A stretch of 64,000 nt of DNA from Helicobacteraceae bacterium (lineage in GTDB: Bacteria; Campylobacterota; Campylobacteria; Campylobacterales; SZUA-545), in contig JAIRNH010000062.1 of NCBI GenBank assembly GCA_031258155.1, forward strand, positions 1 through 64,000, read 5' to 3'. A program made the position numbers and the translations under genes. Below, in pieces: positions 18,112-28,537 of the stretch (within the stretch, counting starts at the first letter, position 1; each line of letters opens with the position of its first letter). Under the pieces are notes generated by a model. The model was not told where the DNA came from. It ran no database searches and was given only the letters and a program-made list of their open reading frames with translations.

Positions 18112-18737
18112 TCGGCGATCCTTTTAGCGAGCCAAACCAACTTGAATCGATACCCGTAACGGGCGCTACTAAACAGCGCCTTTAATCGGCGGGCGAAAAT
18201 ATCTTCAAACGCGAGCCGCAACGACCACGCCGACTCCTCGTATATTTGCTCGATCCAAGGCAGAAAGATTTCTCGATCGAAGGCTTTTTCAAACCAGTCG
18301 ATCGCGCGCGCTCGAATTTTCTCGTTGGAGCTGTCAAGATGATGAAATATAAAGCTGTGCGCCTCGTATTGATCGCTGAAATTCACAAACGAGTCGATAA
18401 TAATCGGGCGCAGATCGGCGTTTTCGTCGTAAAAGGCGCGAGCGAGTTTGAAATGCTCCGCCTTTCCAAAACTGCACAGCGATTTGAACGCCGCGACGCG
18501 CACTTCGGGTTCGTCGTCTAGCAGCAGAGCGATAAGCTGTTTTTCGTATATATCCAGCTCGAAACGGCGGATCGCTTTTAGCGCGCTAATTTTCACCCCG
18601 AAATCGCTATCCTCGATCATCGATCGCGTCGCTTCCGCCGCCGCTAGTTTGCTCAATTTCAGCACGGTTTGCGAAAAAGCGGCGCGTTTATCGGCTGAAA
18701 TCGAGTTTAATTGGGTTAAAAACGCTTCGGCTGTCAT
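18108..18737 (-). CDS. HEAT-repeat-like helical protein
   Basis: A 209-residue alpha-helical repeat protein. Repeats of about 31 residues show the HEAT pattern: SDFGVKISALKAIRRF, DEPEVRVAAFKSLCSFG, ENADLRPIIIDSFVNF, SNEKIRARAIDWFEKAF. No enzyme motif is seen; a protein-protein scaffold is likely. I choose the ATG at 18737 (MTAEAFLTQL). The ORF extends to a TTG at 18809, but that region holds a GTAAAAT -10-like box and lies only two bases from the divergent fabD. It is first of a two-gene leftward unit with the P-loop protein, which may be its partner. Confidence 0.75.
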   Translation of the reverse strand: MTAEAFLTQLNSISADKRAAFSQTVLKLSKLAAAEATRSMIEDSDFGVKISALKAIRRFELDIYEKQLIALLLDDEPEVRVAAFKSLCSFGKAEHFKLARAFYDENADLRPIIIDSFVNFSDQYEAHSFIFHHLDSSNEKIRARAIDWFEKAFDREIFLPWIEQIYEESAWSLRLAFEDIFARRLKALFSSARYGYRFKLVWLAKRIAE

Positions 18738-18811
18738 GGCGCGCATTTTACGACTTAAAGGCTTGAAGCGCGCGGGCGATAAAATCTCAAAAAAAATTCG
18801 AGGATTCAACT

Positions 18812-19753
18812 ATGAAAAAGATCGTCGCCGTTTTTCCGGGTCAAGGTTCGCAAGCGATCGGTATGGGCAAGAGCTTTGTCGAGCGTTACGACTACGCCAA
18901 AGAGTTGCTAGACGAAGCGAGCGGCGCGCTCGGTTACGATTTAGGCAAAGTCCTGTTCGAGGAGAACGATCTGCTTGGGCAAACGCGCTACACGCAACCG
19001 GCGATCTTGTTTGTCTCCGTAACGGCGTATAAACTTTTTGAAAGCGAATTGCCCGTTAAACCGATCTACGCGCTAGGACATTCGCTTGGCGAGCTTAGCG
19101 CGGTTTGCGCTATGGGCGCTCTGAGTTTAAGCGACGCTTTGCAAGTCGCCGCCGCGCGCGGAGAATCGATGCAAAAAGCGTGCGAGGGCGCCGGCGCTGG
19201 TATGATGGTCGCGTTAGGTTTGAGCGACGAAAACGCCGAAACGCTGTGCGAAACGGCGAGAAAAGAGGGCAAAAAGGTCTGGACGGCAAACTACAATTGC
19301 GACGGGCAGATAGTTTTAGCGGGCTTAAAAGCGGATTTAGAAACGCTGATCGATCGCCTCAAGGCGGCGGGAGCTAAACGCGCGGCGCTATTAGATATGT
19401 CCGTAGCCAGCCACTGTCCGCTTCTTGCCAGCGCGCAAGAGCCGCTAAGAAAAATCCTAACCGAAAAGCTAAACTCCGATCGCTTTATCGCGCCTATCGT
19501 ATCCAACGCGAGCGCCAAACCCTACCAAACAAGCGCCGAGGCGATCGAGCTACTGTCCGATCAGTTGATCAAGCCCGTGCGTTACAAACAGAGCGTCGCG
19601 GCGATCGCGGAGGAGGCGGATATTTTCGTCGAGTTTGGACACGGAAACGTGTTAAAAGGGTTGAACAAAAAAATCGCGTCCAAAGAGACGATCGGCGTTT
19701 CAACCGCCGACGATTTAGAGGCGGCGATCGAAATTCTAAGCAAAGGAGAGTAG
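18812..19753 (+). CDS. fabD: Malonyl-CoA:ACP transacylase FabD
   Basis: A 313-residue cytosolic enzyme that moves malonyl from CoA to acyl carrier protein to start each elongation of type II fatty acid synthesis. Motifs: FPGQGSQAIGMG at the N-terminus, catalytic Ser in GHSLGELSA (about residue 92), the active-site His in VASHCPLL (about residue 200) and the late GHGNVLKGL. Length is standard. GAGG and a TAAAAT box lie just upstream. mtnN follows after 5 bases, the same neighbour I recall in Campylobacter. Confidence 0.95.
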   Translation: MKKIVAVFPGQGSQAIGMGKSFVERYDYAKELLDEASGALGYDLGKVLFEENDLLGQTRYTQPAILFVSVTAYKLFESELPVKPIYALGHSLGELSAVCAMGALSLSDALQVAAARGESMQKACEGAGAGMMVALGLSDENAETLCETARKEGKKVWTANYNCDGQIVLAGLKADLETLIDRLKAAGAKRAALLDMSVASHCPLLASAQEPLRKILTEKLNSDRFIAPIVSNASAKPYQTSAEAIELLSDQLIKPVRYKQSVAAIAEEADIFVEFGHGNVLKGLNKKIASKETIGVSTADDLEAAIEILSKGE

Positions 19754-19758
19754 CGGCG

Positions 19759-20442
19759 ATGATTGGAATAATTGGCGCGATGATCGAGGAGATCGAACCA
19801 ATCCTCGAAAGATTAGACGGCGTAAAAACCATTAAGGCGGGAAACAACGACTACCATTACGGAACATACGGCGGCAAAAACGTGGCGCTCGCCTACAGCC
19901 GAATAGGCAAGGTAAACGCCGCGATCACCGCTACGATCCTAATCGAGCGGTTCAAAGCCAAAAAAATTTTATTTAGCGGCGTGGCGGGCGCGATCAACGA
20001 CAGTCTGCGTATCGGCGATCTGATCTACGCGACGCGCCTCGTCCAACACGACGTGGATATAACGGCGTTCGGACACCCGATAGGCTTTATCCCCGAAACG
20101 GGCGACTACTACGAAACGAGCGAAGAGCTAAACGACTTGGCAAAAAGCGTCGCGCAGGCGTGGAGCGTCAAACTCGGCAAAGGCGTAATCGCCACGGGCG
20201 ATCAGTTTATAGCCGATCCGGACAAGAAACGGCTGATAGCGGAGCGCTTCAAAGCGGACGCGGTGGAGATGGAGGGCGCGTCGGTGGCGTGCGTCTGCCG
20301 CTCGTTTGGCGTTCCGTTTTTCGTTTTGCGGGCGATCAGCGACGCGGCGGATATGGACGCGGGGTTTAATTTCGACGAATTTTTGCGCTCAAGCGCAAAG
20401 GTCAGCGCCAATTTCGTATTGGGAATGGTCGCTAGATTATGA
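19759..20442 (+). CDS. mtnN: MTA/SAH nucleosidase (also aminofutalosine hydrolase in this group)
   Basis: A 227-residue nucleoside hydrolase that removes adenine from 5'-methylthioadenosine and S-adenosylhomocysteine. In Campylobacterota the same enzyme also cleaves 6-amino-6-deoxyfutalosine for menaquinone synthesis, which is likely here as well. Visible motifs: IGIIGAMIEEIEPIL with the catalytic Glu, LFSGVAGAIND, VQHDVDITAFG, and VEMEGASVACVC with the ribose-binding MEG and late catalytic region (ISDAAD). Its last bases overlap the ttcA-like start by 4 (ATGA), so the two are coupled. Confidence 0.93.
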   Translation: MIGIIGAMIEEIEPILERLDGVKTIKAGNNDYHYGTYGGKNVALAYSRIGKVNAAITATILIERFKAKKILFSGVAGAINDSLRIGDLIYATRLVQHDVDITAFGHPIGFIPETGDYYETSEELNDLAKSVAQAWSVKLGKGVIATGDQFIADPDKKRLIAERFKADAVEMEGASVACVCRSFGVPFFVLRAISDAADMDAGFNFDEFLRSSAKVSANFVLGMVARL

Positions 20443-21203
20443 AAACGGCGGCGGCAAGATTGCCTAAGCGGGTTATTCGCTCCTTTGCCAAAACGATCGC
20501 CGACTACAATCTGATCGGCGAAGGCGATCGCGTTTTGCTGGGTTTAAGCGGCGGCAAGGATTCGCTGACGCTGGCGCACCTGCTTTTACGCGCGCGGCGT
20601 AGCGCGCCGTTTAAGTTTGATTTTCTCGCGGTTACGATCGACTACGGAATGGGCGAGGATTTAAGCCGCGTCGCGGCGCACTGCGCCGAATACGGTATTC
20701 CTTACCATATAGAAAAAACGAATATCTTCAAAACCGCGCCCGATCATATCCGCGAGGGCAGCTCGTTTTGCAGCTATTTTTCGCGTATGCGGCGCGGCGC
20801 GCTCTATTCGCTCGCCGAGCGAACGGGATACGGAACGCTCGCGCTGGCGCACCATCTTGACGACGCGGCGGAGAGCTTTTTTATGAGCCTCTTTTACGGC
20901 GGCAAAATCAGGTCTATGCCGCCCGTTTATCGCGCTAGCGATCACGACGTTAAAATTATTCGCCCGTTAATCAAAACCCGCGAGTCCCAACTTGCCGAGT
21001 GCGCGAGGGAGAACGGCTTTCCCGTCGTCGGCGACGAAAACTGCCCCGCGTTCAATATGAACGTAAAACCCCCGCGCGTCAGATACGAAACAAAGAGTTG
21101 GCTAAAAGAGCTAGAATCCAAGCAAGCGGGGCTTTTCGATCAGTTTCGGCACGCTTTTGAGACGCTCGATATACAATCTTTCGCCGATCGCCGATATATT
21201 TAG
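20439..21203 (+). CDS. ttcA: TtcA-like tRNA 2-thiolation PP-loop ATPase, one Fe-S cysteine missing
   Basis: A 254-residue PP-loop enzyme of the family that makes 2-thiocytidine at position 32 of tRNA. The PP-loop is LGLSGGKDSLTL (residues 34-45). LAHHLDDAAESFFMSLFYGG and IRPLI.TRE follow, both TtcA signatures. TtcA holds a [4Fe-4S] cluster with two cysteines of a CxxC and a third further on. Here the CxxC site reads CSYF (Cys111, Phe114), while the third is kept (Cys202, ENCPAF). Activity may differ, or another residue may bind the cluster. Translation is coupled to mtnN. Confidence 0.82.
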   Translation: MKTAAARLPKRVIRSFAKTIADYNLIGEGDRVLLGLSGGKDSLTLAHLLLRARRSAPFKFDFLAVTIDYGMGEDLSRVAAHCAEYGIPYHIEKTNIFKTAPDHIREGSSFCSYFSRMRRGALYSLAERTGYGTLALAHHLDDAAESFFMSLFYGGKIRSMPPVYRASDHDVKIIRPLIKTRESQLAECARENGFPVVGDENCPAFNMNVKPPRVRYETKSWLKELESKQAGLFDQFRHAFETLDIQSFADRRYI

Positions 21204-21243
21204 GCGTTTTTTTATGATAGACTTCGCTAAAAAGGAGCAAAAA

Positions 21244-22014
21244 ATGAAGTTAATCGGCTTAATAGCAAGTTGTTTGATCGCCTTCTTTGTCGTCGGTTGC
21301 GACAGTCAAAGCGGCGAGGAGGCTGATATGTATGATCGTCAAAAGTCGCTGGACGACGGCGATTACGCCCGCGTTTTAGAGCTGACGAGCAACTGCGGCG
21401 GCGATCAGCCGTGCTTAATGGATAGAGCGGCGGCGTATATGGGTTTGGCTGGGTTTGACGCGCCGTCAATCGTAAAGGCGATAACAAACGAAGAGGACGA
21501 TAAAGGCTACTTCGCAATCCTCTCGCCGTCGATACGAGGAGGCGACGCAAACGCTTCGCTTGGCAAAGCGACGACGACATACACATCTGTTTTGGCGACG
21601 CGCGGCTACAACGTTAATAATTGCGACTCCTCCGTAGGCGTTCTTAATAAATACGAAAAAGACTCCTGCGTCAATTACGGATTAGCGGCGATCGGTAGGA
21701 GCGCGGTACTTGCGGATAAGGTCTTGAAGTTATACGAGAGCTTGAGTAGCTCCTGCGATACGATTGACGCTTGCTTTGGCGCCGCCGGCAACAAGGACGT
21801 AGTTAATGGCTTGCTGGCGGACGCGGTAGATCTAATTTTTAACGATTCCGACGCCATAGTCGATATGATCTCAAAGGGCGATTCCGACGCGAAAGAGAAG
21901 ATCGGCGAGATTAAGCAAGATATTTGCAATCAACAGAGTATCAATCCGTGCAACGCCGCTGGCGTGACAAGCAATCTCGACGCGATTTTTAAATATATAT
22001 TAGAAAAAAGATAG
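21244..22014 (+). CDS. Lipoprotein, unknown function
   Basis: A 256-residue protein with a lipoprotein signal peptide ending in FFVVGC. The ATG at 21244 has AAGGAG six bases upstream; the ORF opens further upstream, inside ttcA, without such a site. The mature protein is acidic, mostly helical, with several cysteines in pairs (SNCGGDQPC, NNCDSS...DSC, SSCDTIDACFG, QDICNQQSINPC), so periplasmic disulfides are likely. A TPR-like start (DDGDYARVLELTSNC) is possible. The next gene follows after 9 bases and encodes an outer-membrane barrel, so the pair may work together at the outer membrane. Confidence 0.75.
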   Translation: MKLIGLIASCLIAFFVVGCDSQSGEEADMYDRQKSLDDGDYARVLELTSNCGGDQPCLMDRAAAYMGLAGFDAPSIVKAITNEEDDKGYFAILSPSIRGGDANASLGKATTTYTSVLATRGYNVNNCDSSVGVLNKYEKDSCVNYGLAAIGRSAVLADKVLKLYESLSSSCDTIDACFGAAGNKDVVNGLLADAVDLIFNDSDAIVDMISKGDSDAKEKIGEIKQDICNQQSINPCNAAGVTSNLDAIFKYILEKR

Positions 22015-22023
22015 GCTGTTAAG

Positions 22024-23145
22024 ATGAGAACGCAATCGATACTAATAGCGGGAGCGCTACTCGCAACTTCGGCGCAAGCGGTAACATACGAGTATAGGCA
22101 ACTTTACAAAGACCCCAAAGTAATGGGCGCGGGCGGCGCGAACGTAGCGCTAGGCGGTAGTTATAGCGCGGTGTTTAGCAATCCCGCGGGTTTAACGAGA
22201 ATACCAAAAGAGTACGGCTGGGAGTTTCAGCTTATCAACGTCTCGGCGGGGATAAACGACAATATGTTAGACCTGCCCGATATTATCGACGACGCGGACG
22301 AGAGCGACGCTCAAGCCGCCGAAACTTTAGGGGAGCATATCGGCGATATTTACGGCTTCGAGATCGGTATTACGCCGTTTTCGATAGCTAAAATGTTTGA
22401 CGAAACCGCTTTTGGATTAGGAGCGTTCGTAGGCGCGAATACGCATTTCGCCATTCACCAAGGCTTTGGCGCCGAAGGTATTTTGGAGGCGAATATCTTA
22501 GCGGTAGGCGGCGCGGCGGGAGCGATCGCCCACAATTTCAACGAGCTGACGATTGGCGACTACGCGTTTAACAGGCTCTCCGTCGGCGTGGGAGCAAAGG
22601 CGTTAAGCTACGGCTCTCTTAGCAGAACCTATTCGGCGGCGGACATCGCCAACGAGGAGTTTGACAATATAGAGGACGAGATCAAAGAGGGAACAAGCGT
22701 CGTCTTTGATCTCGGCGTTATTTACGAAGCTCTGCCAAACCTTTCGGTTGGCATAAGCGCGCTGAATATCGGCGGCGTTGGCGACGAGAGCGCCGAGATA
22801 CCTATGACGATCAACGCGGGCGTTTCGTATGTCTATCGCGTGGATGATCGCTCGTTTTTCAATCAGGCGCGTATTAGCGCGGACTATATCGACATATCCA
22901 AAGAGTATCCCGATAACAGCTATGTAAAACGCACGCGAATCGGCGCGGATTTGAACGTGTGGGACGGCTGGTTCTCCACCTTCGCCATTCAAGCGGGGTT
23001 ATATCAGGGCGAATGGACGGCGGGAGCAAGCGCGCGTTTTTCAATCTTCGAAGTAGCTTTCGCCACCTACGCCGAAGAGCTTGGCGCGTATGCGGGACAA
23101 GATAGCGATCGGCGTTATATGGGTAGCTTCGGCATAAACTGGTAA
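22024..23145 (+). CDS. Outer-membrane beta-barrel protein, TraF_2/PorV-like
   Basis: A 373-residue protein with a cleavable signal peptide (cut near SAQA). The mature start YEYRQLYKDPKVMGAGGANVALGGSYSAVFSNPAGLTRI is the typical N-terminal plug of the conjugal-transfer TraF_2 / FadL- and PorV-like barrels. Alternating hydrophobic strands follow, ending in an aromatic C-terminal strand (RRYMGSFGINW) as recognised by the BAM complex. Despite the family name, it lies in the chromosomal part and is unlikely to serve conjugation. The upstream lipoprotein is its only neighbour on this strand. Cargo or ligand is unknown. Confidence 0.75.
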   Translation: MRTQSILIAGALLATSAQAVTYEYRQLYKDPKVMGAGGANVALGGSYSAVFSNPAGLTRIPKEYGWEFQLINVSAGINDNMLDLPDIIDDADESDAQAAETLGEHIGDIYGFEIGITPFSIAKMFDETAFGLGAFVGANTHFAIHQGFGAEGILEANILAVGGAAGAIAHNFNELTIGDYAFNRLSVGVGAKALSYGSLSRTYSAADIANEEFDNIEDEIKEGTSVVFDLGVIYEALPNLSVGISALNIGGVGDESAEIPMTINAGVSYVYRVDDRSFFNQARISADYIDISKEYPDNSYVKRTRIGADLNVWDGWFSTFAIQAGLYQGEWTAGASARFSIFEVAFATYAEELGAYAGQDSDRRYMGSFGINW

Positions 23146-23332
23146 GCGCCGCGCTTAGAGGTCGTTCCCTTTGGCTTGGGAAAGTCCGCGTCGCGATCGA
23201 CGCGCGTCAATCGCGGTTGTCGATCAAATCGGCAAGTTTTATCGCGCTTAGAAGCCGCGTTCTCTCGGTTTTGGTTTATCTAACAAAGCTCGGCGCGCGC
23301 GATTTGGCGTTTTCGGGCGGCTTCGGGCGATC

Positions 23333-23368
23333 CGCTAACAAAACGATCTGTTAGCGAGCGCGCTTTTT
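23333..23368 (+). terminator. Inverted repeat with downstream T tract
   Basis: CGCTAACA (23333-23340) pairs perfectly with TGTTAGCG (23349-23356) around an 8-base loop, and five T lie at 23364-23368. It may terminate the lipoprotein/barrel operon, although it sits about 190 bases after the stop. I see nothing else functional in the gap 23146-23747. Confidence 0.4.
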
Positions 23369-23747
23369 GGCTAGGCTTTATAAGCGCAAAGTTAGCGACC
23401 ACGCGGGTTTATGGATTTTGGGTTCTCTTGCGAAAACAGAGCTTCGCTTGGAGAGTTTTACATTCGCGTTAAAATCAACGCGCAAAAAAACTCCGCGCTA
23501 ACATAGCGGTTTTTGATCGCCAAATACGCCGAAACGTTTTTGCGTTCAAGCGCGTATTTGCCCGCGCAACGAGGCATACGGCTTTGCGCAATCTTGTCAA
23601 CAAGCGGCGCGAGCGCGCTCTTTCAACTTTTCCGTTTGCGATTAGTTCGCGCCGAACGCAAGAAAAAGCTAACCCGTTTACGGCTCAGCGTCGCGCCGCT
23701 TGGCTTTTTAGGGTTTTGAAAAGGCGTTTATAACCCGACGAGTCGCG

Positions 23748-24257
23748 TTAAAGTTTCTGAAAGGAGTTTATCATATCTTCAAAAATCGAGACGTAAGCGG
23801 CGCTACGAGGCGCCGTCGCGGTGCAGGCTATTACCATCTTTGTCGATCCTTTCAGCTCGAATATATAAAGCGTTTGGCGTAGCGCCAATCCAAATTGCGT
23901 ATTTTCGATTACAAGCCGTTCGCCCTTAACGTTCTTGGAAGAAAACTTTTCGCGTTTAATCAGCTTAAAGTCGTCAAATGCGTTGGGTAACGCTTTTAGG
24001 TTTAGATCGACGTAGTCTTTAAGCGATCCGTCAAAAGACTCTTCAATAAAGTTGATATTGGCGCTCGCGCCGTCTTTTTCCGCTTCAATAAATAACTTGT
24101 ATTTCACGCCCATTATGGATCTAAGCTCCCAGCCGGTTGGCGGGCAGACCGAAAAAACGCCTTCTTCCGTATAGCGTTTGGCGCAATCGACCGTAGCCGA
24201 CGCTCCAAACGACGCTATCGCCGCAAAGCATATCAACGCCGCAAACGCTCGTTTCAT
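23748..24257 (-). CDS. Secreted protein, PsbP-like fold possible, unknown function
   Basis: A 169-residue protein with a cleavable signal peptide ([21 protein letters not shown]). The mature part begins with [24 protein letters not shown] and continues as alternating strands and helices ([16 protein letters not shown]-type helices, [19 protein letters not shown]). This is the look of PsbP/MOG1-like small periplasmic proteins, but I cannot assign one. It overlaps the end of cusA by 4 bases, so it is the last gene of the copper/silver efflux operon and may act in periplasmic metal handling. Confidence 0.65.
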   Translation of the reverse strand: MKRAFAALICFAAIASFGASATVDCAKRYTEEGVFSVCPPTGWELRSIMGVKYKLFIEAEKDGASANINFIEESFDGSLKDYVDLNLKALPNAFDDFKLIKREKFSSKNVKGERLVIENTQFGLALRQTLYIFELKGSTKMVIACTATAPRSAAYVSIFEDMINSFQKL

Positions 24258-27200
24258 CGTTTATCCTTTATTTTTACGCGCCTTAACATAAGCAGTTTAT
24301 ACGCCGCTGGGACGATAAACATGGAGAGCAAAGGCGCGCTGATCATTCCGCCAATCATAGGCGCGGCTATGCGGCTCATAACCTCGGAACCCGCGCCGTC
24401 GCCAAACATAATCGGAAGCAGTCCCGCTATGATGACCGTTACCGTCATCGCCTTTGGGCGCACCCTTTGAACCGCGCCGTAACGCAACGCGTCGTCTAAC
24501 GCTTCGACGTTATCGATAGGGCGCGGCGAGTTTTTTACGGCGGATTTGAGATAAATCAGCATGACCACGCCAAACTCCGCCGCTAAACCAGCCAAAGCGA
24601 TAAAGCCCGTTCCTACCGCCACCGAAAAATCCCACCCCGCGAGGTATAAAAACCAAAACCCTCCGATTAGCGCAAACGGAATTGTGCATATTATCAAAAC
24701 CGCCTCGCCAAATCGTTTGAAAGCTATAAAAAGCAAGACAAAGATAATCGCCAGCGTAAAAGGGATCATCGTCGCAAGCCGCTCGCTCGCTCGCTTTAGA
24801 AGCTCGAACTGTCCGGTAAAACTTACGCTAACGTCCGTTAGATTCGCGCGATCGACGATTTTTGATCGAATATCTTCCACGACGGAAACGAGATCGCGCC
24901 CGCGAGCGTCGATATATATCCACGCGCTTGGGCGGGCGTTTTCGCTCTTTAGCATAGGAACGCCCGCGCTTATCGATACGTCCGCTATATCGCTTAGCGT
25001 TATCAGTTGTCCGCTTGGCGTTACGACGGGCATATCTTTAAGCGCCAAAACGCCGTCGCGGTAGCGTTGCGGCAGACGAATGTTGATTGGGTGGCGATGC
25101 GTCCCCTCCACGCTCTCCCCCGCGATTTCGCCGCCGATCGCCATAGACACAATCTCTTGCGCCTTGGCGATTGTCATATCGTAACGCGCCAGATTTTCGC
25201 GATTGAGGTCTATGTTGATATATCTGCCCCCCGTTAATTTTTCGGCTAACGCGCTTGTAACGCCCTCGACCTCTTTGGCGATGGCTACGATCCGCTCGGC
25301 GGCTTCGTCGATCGTCTCTAGGTTCTGCCCCGATACCTTGATTCCGATTGGGCTTTTTACGCCTGTGGAGAGCATATCGATACGGCTTCTGATCGGTTGC
25401 GCCCACAGGTTAGCCACGCCCGGAAACCGAACGCGATCGTCAAGCTCGCGGATTATGTCGTTTAGCGTTACGCCTTCGCGCCACTCCTCTTTCGGTTTTA
25501 ACTTGATCGCCGTCTCGATCATCGACATAGGCGCGGGATCGGTGGCGGTGTCGGCGCGTCCCGCTTTGCCAAAAACCCTTTCGACTTCGGGTACGGTTTT
25601 GATAAGCCGATCGGAGTTTTGCAGCAGTTTTGCCGCCTGCGCCGAAGATATGCTAGGCAGGGTTGACGGCATATACAAAAGATCGCCCTCCGCGATCCTA
25701 GGCAGAAACTCGCCGCCTATATGTTTTATCGGATAGATCGTCGCGCCTAACATAACGATCGCGATCGCTATCGTCGTTTTGGGATGCGCCAGCGTCAGAT
25801 TTAACGCGGGGCTATACGCTTTGATCAAAAACCTGTTTAAGCGGCTATCTTTTTCGTTTGGGATTTTGCCGCGAATAAGATAGCCCATTAAAGCGGGAAT
25901 AACCGTTATGGCTAGTATCGCCGCGCCCGCCATAGCGTAAGTTTTGGTGAATGCGAGCGGCGAAAACAGCCGTCCCTCTTCGCCCTGAAGCGTAAAGATC
26001 GGAACGAACGAAAGCGTGATGATCAGCAGGCTAATAAACAGTGCGCCGCCCACTTCGCCGCAAGCCGAAGCGATCAGTTTCAGACGCTCCGCGTCCTCGA
26101 TCGCGCCGCGCTCTTTTTTGCGCCGCTCTAAAACTTTGTGCGCGTTTTCGACCATCACGACCGCCGCGTCCGCCATCGCGCCGATCGCGATCGCCACGCC
26201 GCCTAGCGACATAATGTTCGCGTTGATACCCTGAAAATACATAACGATAAACGAGATAAACACGCCAAGCGGCAAGGAGATAATCGCCGCGAACGCCGAT
26301 CGCATATGGCGCAAAAAAACCGCGCAGACAAGCGCGACGACGAGAAACTCCTCGATCAGCTTGCTTGTTAGATTGGCGATCGCCCGATCGATTAGCGCGC
26401 TTCTGTCGTAGGTTTCCACAATCTCCACGCCCTCTGGCAGCGAAGGTTTTAGCTCCTCTAATTTTTGCTTGACGGCGGCGATCACCTCGCGCGCGTTGGC
26501 GCCGTTTCTCATAACGACTATCGCGCCCGCGACTTCGCCCTCGCCGTCAAGCTCCGCTACGCCGCGCCGCATCTGCGCGCCGATCTGAACGCGCGCCACG
26601 TCTTTTAGATATATAGGCGCGCCGTTTGGATCGCTTCGCAGCAAGATTCGCTCAAAATCCTCGATCGTCTCCAGATACCCGCTGGAACGCACCATATATT
26701 CCGCTTCGGCAAGCTCTATAACGCTTCCGCCCATCTCGCTGTTTGATTGCGAAAGCGCCTCTTTGATCGCTCCAAACTCGATCCCGTATTGCTGGAGTTT
26801 CATAGGATCGACAACGATCTGAAACTCCCGTATCGCCCCGCCGACGCTCGCTATCTCCGCGACCCCGTTCACGGCGCGAAGCTCGTAGCTTAGAAACCAA
26901 TCTTGCAGCTCTCTTAGTTGCGATAGATCGCGTTTGGCGCTTCTGTCTATAAGCGCGTATTCGTAGATCCAGCCCACCCCCGTCGCGTCGGGACCGATTT
27001 TAGGCGTAACGCCGCTTGGCAACTTAACCTGATTTAGATACTCCAAAACGCGCGATCTAGCCCAATACAGATCGGTTCCGTCCTCGAAGATCACATATAT
27101 AAACGACTCTCCAAAAGCGGAAAACCCGCGCGTAGTTTTAGCGCGCGGCACGCTCATAAGCAGCGTGGAGAGCGGATAGGTGATCTGATCTTCTATAATG

Positions 27201-27376
27201 CGCGGCGCTTGCCCCGCGTAACTTGTTTGAACGATAACCTGCGTGTCGCTTAGATCGGGCAGAGCGTCTATCGGCGTGTTTTTGATCGCCCAAACGCCAA
27301 CCACGGTTATCAACGCCGCCGCCGTCAGAGTCAAAAAACTATTGGCGATCGACGAGTTGATTACGCGGTTAATCAT
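24254..27376 (-). CDS. cusA: CusA-type heavy-metal RND efflux transporter
   Basis: A 1040-residue inner-membrane RND pump of the HME (monovalent copper/silver) class. It uses the proton gradient to drive metal out through a tripartite complex. Visible features: an N-terminal helix and [25 protein letters not shown]; the periplasmic [26 protein letters not shown]; the membrane proton-relay block [18 protein letters not shown]; and methionine-rich [11 protein letters not shown] in the porter domain, where CusA binds metal. Length matches CusA (about 1047). It overlaps cusB by 8 bases. No outer-membrane factor (CusC) is seen next to it. Confidence 0.93.
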   Translation of the reverse strand: MINRVINSSIANSFLTLTAAALITVVGVWAIKNTPIDALPDLSDTQVIVQTSYAGQAPRIIEDQITYPLSTLLMSVPRAKTTRGFSAFGESFIYVIFEDGTDLYWARSRVLEYLNQVKLPSGVTPKIGPDATGVGWIYEYALIDRSAKRDLSQLRELQDWFLSYELRAVNGVAEIASVGGAIREFQIVVDPMKLQQYGIEFGAIKEALSQSNSEMGGSVIELAEAEYMVRSSGYLETIEDFERILLRSDPNGAPIYLKDVARVQIGAQMRRGVAELDGEGEVAGAIVVMRNGANAREVIAAVKQKLEELKPSLPEGVEIVETYDRSALIDRAIANLTSKLIEEFLVVALVCAVFLRHMRSAFAAIISLPLGVFISFIVMYFQGINANIMSLGGVAIAIGAMADAAVVMVENAHKVLERRKKERGAIEDAERLKLIASACGEVGGALFISLLIITLSFVPIFTLQGEEGRLFSPLAFTKTYAMAGAAILAITVIPALMGYLIRGKIPNEKDSRLNRFLIKAYSPALNLTLAHPKTTIAIAIVMLGATIYPIKHIGGEFLPRIAEGDLLYMPSTLPSISSAQAAKLLQNSDRLIKTVPEVERVFGKAGRADTATDPAPMSMIETAIKLKPKEEWREGVTLNDIIRELDDRVRFPGVANLWAQPIRSRIDMLSTGVKSPIGIKVSGQNLETIDEAAERIVAIAKEVEGVTSALAEKLTGGRYINIDLNRENLARYDMTIAKAQEIVSMAIGGEIAGESVEGTHRHPINIRLPQRYRDGVLALKDMPVVTPSGQLITLSDIADVSISAGVPMLKSENARPSAWIYIDARGRDLVSVVEDIRSKIVDRANLTDVSVSFTGQFELLKRASERLATMIPFTLAIIFVLLFIAFKRFGEAVLIICTIPFALIGGFWFLYLAGWDFSVAVGTGFIALAGLAAEFGVVMLIYLKSAVKNSPRPIDNVEALDDALRYGAVQRVRPKAMTVTVIIAGLLPIMFGDGAGSEVMSRIAAPMIGGMISAPLLSMFIVPAAYKLLMLRRVKIKDKR

Positions 27377-28481
27377 ATCGTTTTAGACGATCGAGCGCGC
27401 CGTTTATATTGGCTTCCGAATCGATCAAAAACAGACCGGTTTCGACGACGTTTTCGCCCTCTTTCAACCCTTCGATCGCGGTTAGCCCGTTGGATTCGGC
27501 GATGATTTTCACCGCTTTTGGAGTAAAGTAGCCCTCGCTATCGACGACGATCGCGCGCGGCAAAACGCCGTCGTCGATCACCGCTTGGCTTGGAATCGTA
27601 GGCAGCGGTTCGCTAAAGATCGAGGCTTTTACGATCGCGTTGGCGTTTGGTCTGAGCTTGCGGTCCGCGTTTGGAAGCTCGGCTCTTAGCGTCGCCGTTT
27701 TGGTCGCTAGATTTACGCTAGGTAGCAGTTTGGCGTTGTTTAGCGCGTATTCTTTATCGTCGATTATCGCGCTGAACTTGGCGTTTTCGATACGGCGCGC
27801 GAGTTTTTCGGGAATAAACGCGACGATCCAGATTGGATCGATTCCGTCGATTACCGCCGCCACGCTCGATTTCTCAAAGTTCATGCCTTCGCGCATATTA
27901 AACTCGCTCAAAACGCCGTCGATCGGCGATCTAAGCACGAAGCGCGTTTTTATCGTCCGCCGCTTTTTTAGCTTTTCGATCTCCTCGTCGCTCATTCCCG
28001 CAAGCCTCAAGCGGTTTAGCGCGGTTTGGCTTTGCGTAACGATATATTCGCTTTGCGCCTCCGTCCATTCGACGACCGTTATGTCGCAGAGCTTGTCGCC
28101 TTTTTTCACATAGTCGCCGATCGCCAGCGGATAAGCCTTTTCGACAAAACCGCTCGCGCGGTGCTGAACAACCGCCTTTTGATATTCGTTGAACTCCAAA
28201 ACGGCTGGAAAGCGTTGCGAGAAATCAAGCGCTCTATATGCAACGGCGGCGGTTTTAAGCCCTAAGTTTTGCCGTTGCGCGGCGCTGATCGTAAAACCCT
28301 CGCGCTCCCCCTCGTCCGCGTATTTGGGGACAAGGTCCATATCCATAAACGGCGAGGGACCGGGCGCGTCGAATTTTGTGTTCGGATACATGGGGTCGTA
28401 CCAGAAAAGAATCTTGCGTTCGCCTTGATCGGCTCCGTTGGCTAAACAGGCGAGCAACGCAAAAACGCAATAAACTCTCAT
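27369..28481 (-). CDS. cusB: CusB-type periplasmic adaptor of the heavy-metal efflux pump
   Basis: A 370-residue membrane-fusion protein linking CusA to an outer-membrane channel. After a signal peptide ([16 protein letters not shown]) comes the metal-binding stretch [17 protein letters not shown] and [15 protein letters not shown], typical of CusB, with methionines for Cu(I)/Ag(I). The adaptor core follows: a lipoyl-like half [20 protein letters not shown], a helical hairpin near residues 140-180 ([10 protein letters not shown]), and [20 protein letters not shown]. It sits between cusF and cusA in one leftward operon. Confidence 0.92.
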   Translation of the reverse strand: MRVYCVFALLACLANGADQGERKILFWYDPMYPNTKFDAPGPSPFMDMDLVPKYADEGEREGFTISAAQRQNLGLKTAAVAYRALDFSQRFPAVLEFNEYQKAVVQHRASGFVEKAYPLAIGDYVKKGDKLCDITVVEWTEAQSEYIVTQSQTALNRLRLAGMSDEEIEKLKKRRTIKTRFVLRSPIDGVLSEFNMREGMNFEKSSVAAVIDGIDPIWIVAFIPEKLARRIENAKFSAIIDDKEYALNNAKLLPSVNLATKTATLRAELPNADRKLRPNANAIVKASIFSEPLPTIPSQAVIDDGVLPRAIVVDSEGYFTPKAVKIIAESNGLTAIEGLKEGENVVETGLFLIDSEANINGALDRLKRYD

Positions 28482-28537
28482 ATCGAACCTCCGCGTTTAA
28501 TTATATCAAACCAAGCGATATTCTCAACAAACAGGGT

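Noticed and set aside
22024-23145. TraF_2-type barrel as part of the conjugation system
   Set aside because: It lies in the chromosomal part with a lipoprotein partner. The family name is historic and these barrels are common outside conjugative elements.
23513-23719. 68-codon rightward ORF in the gap before the cus operon
   Set aside because: No ribosome site and no protein-like pattern; the region looks non-coding.
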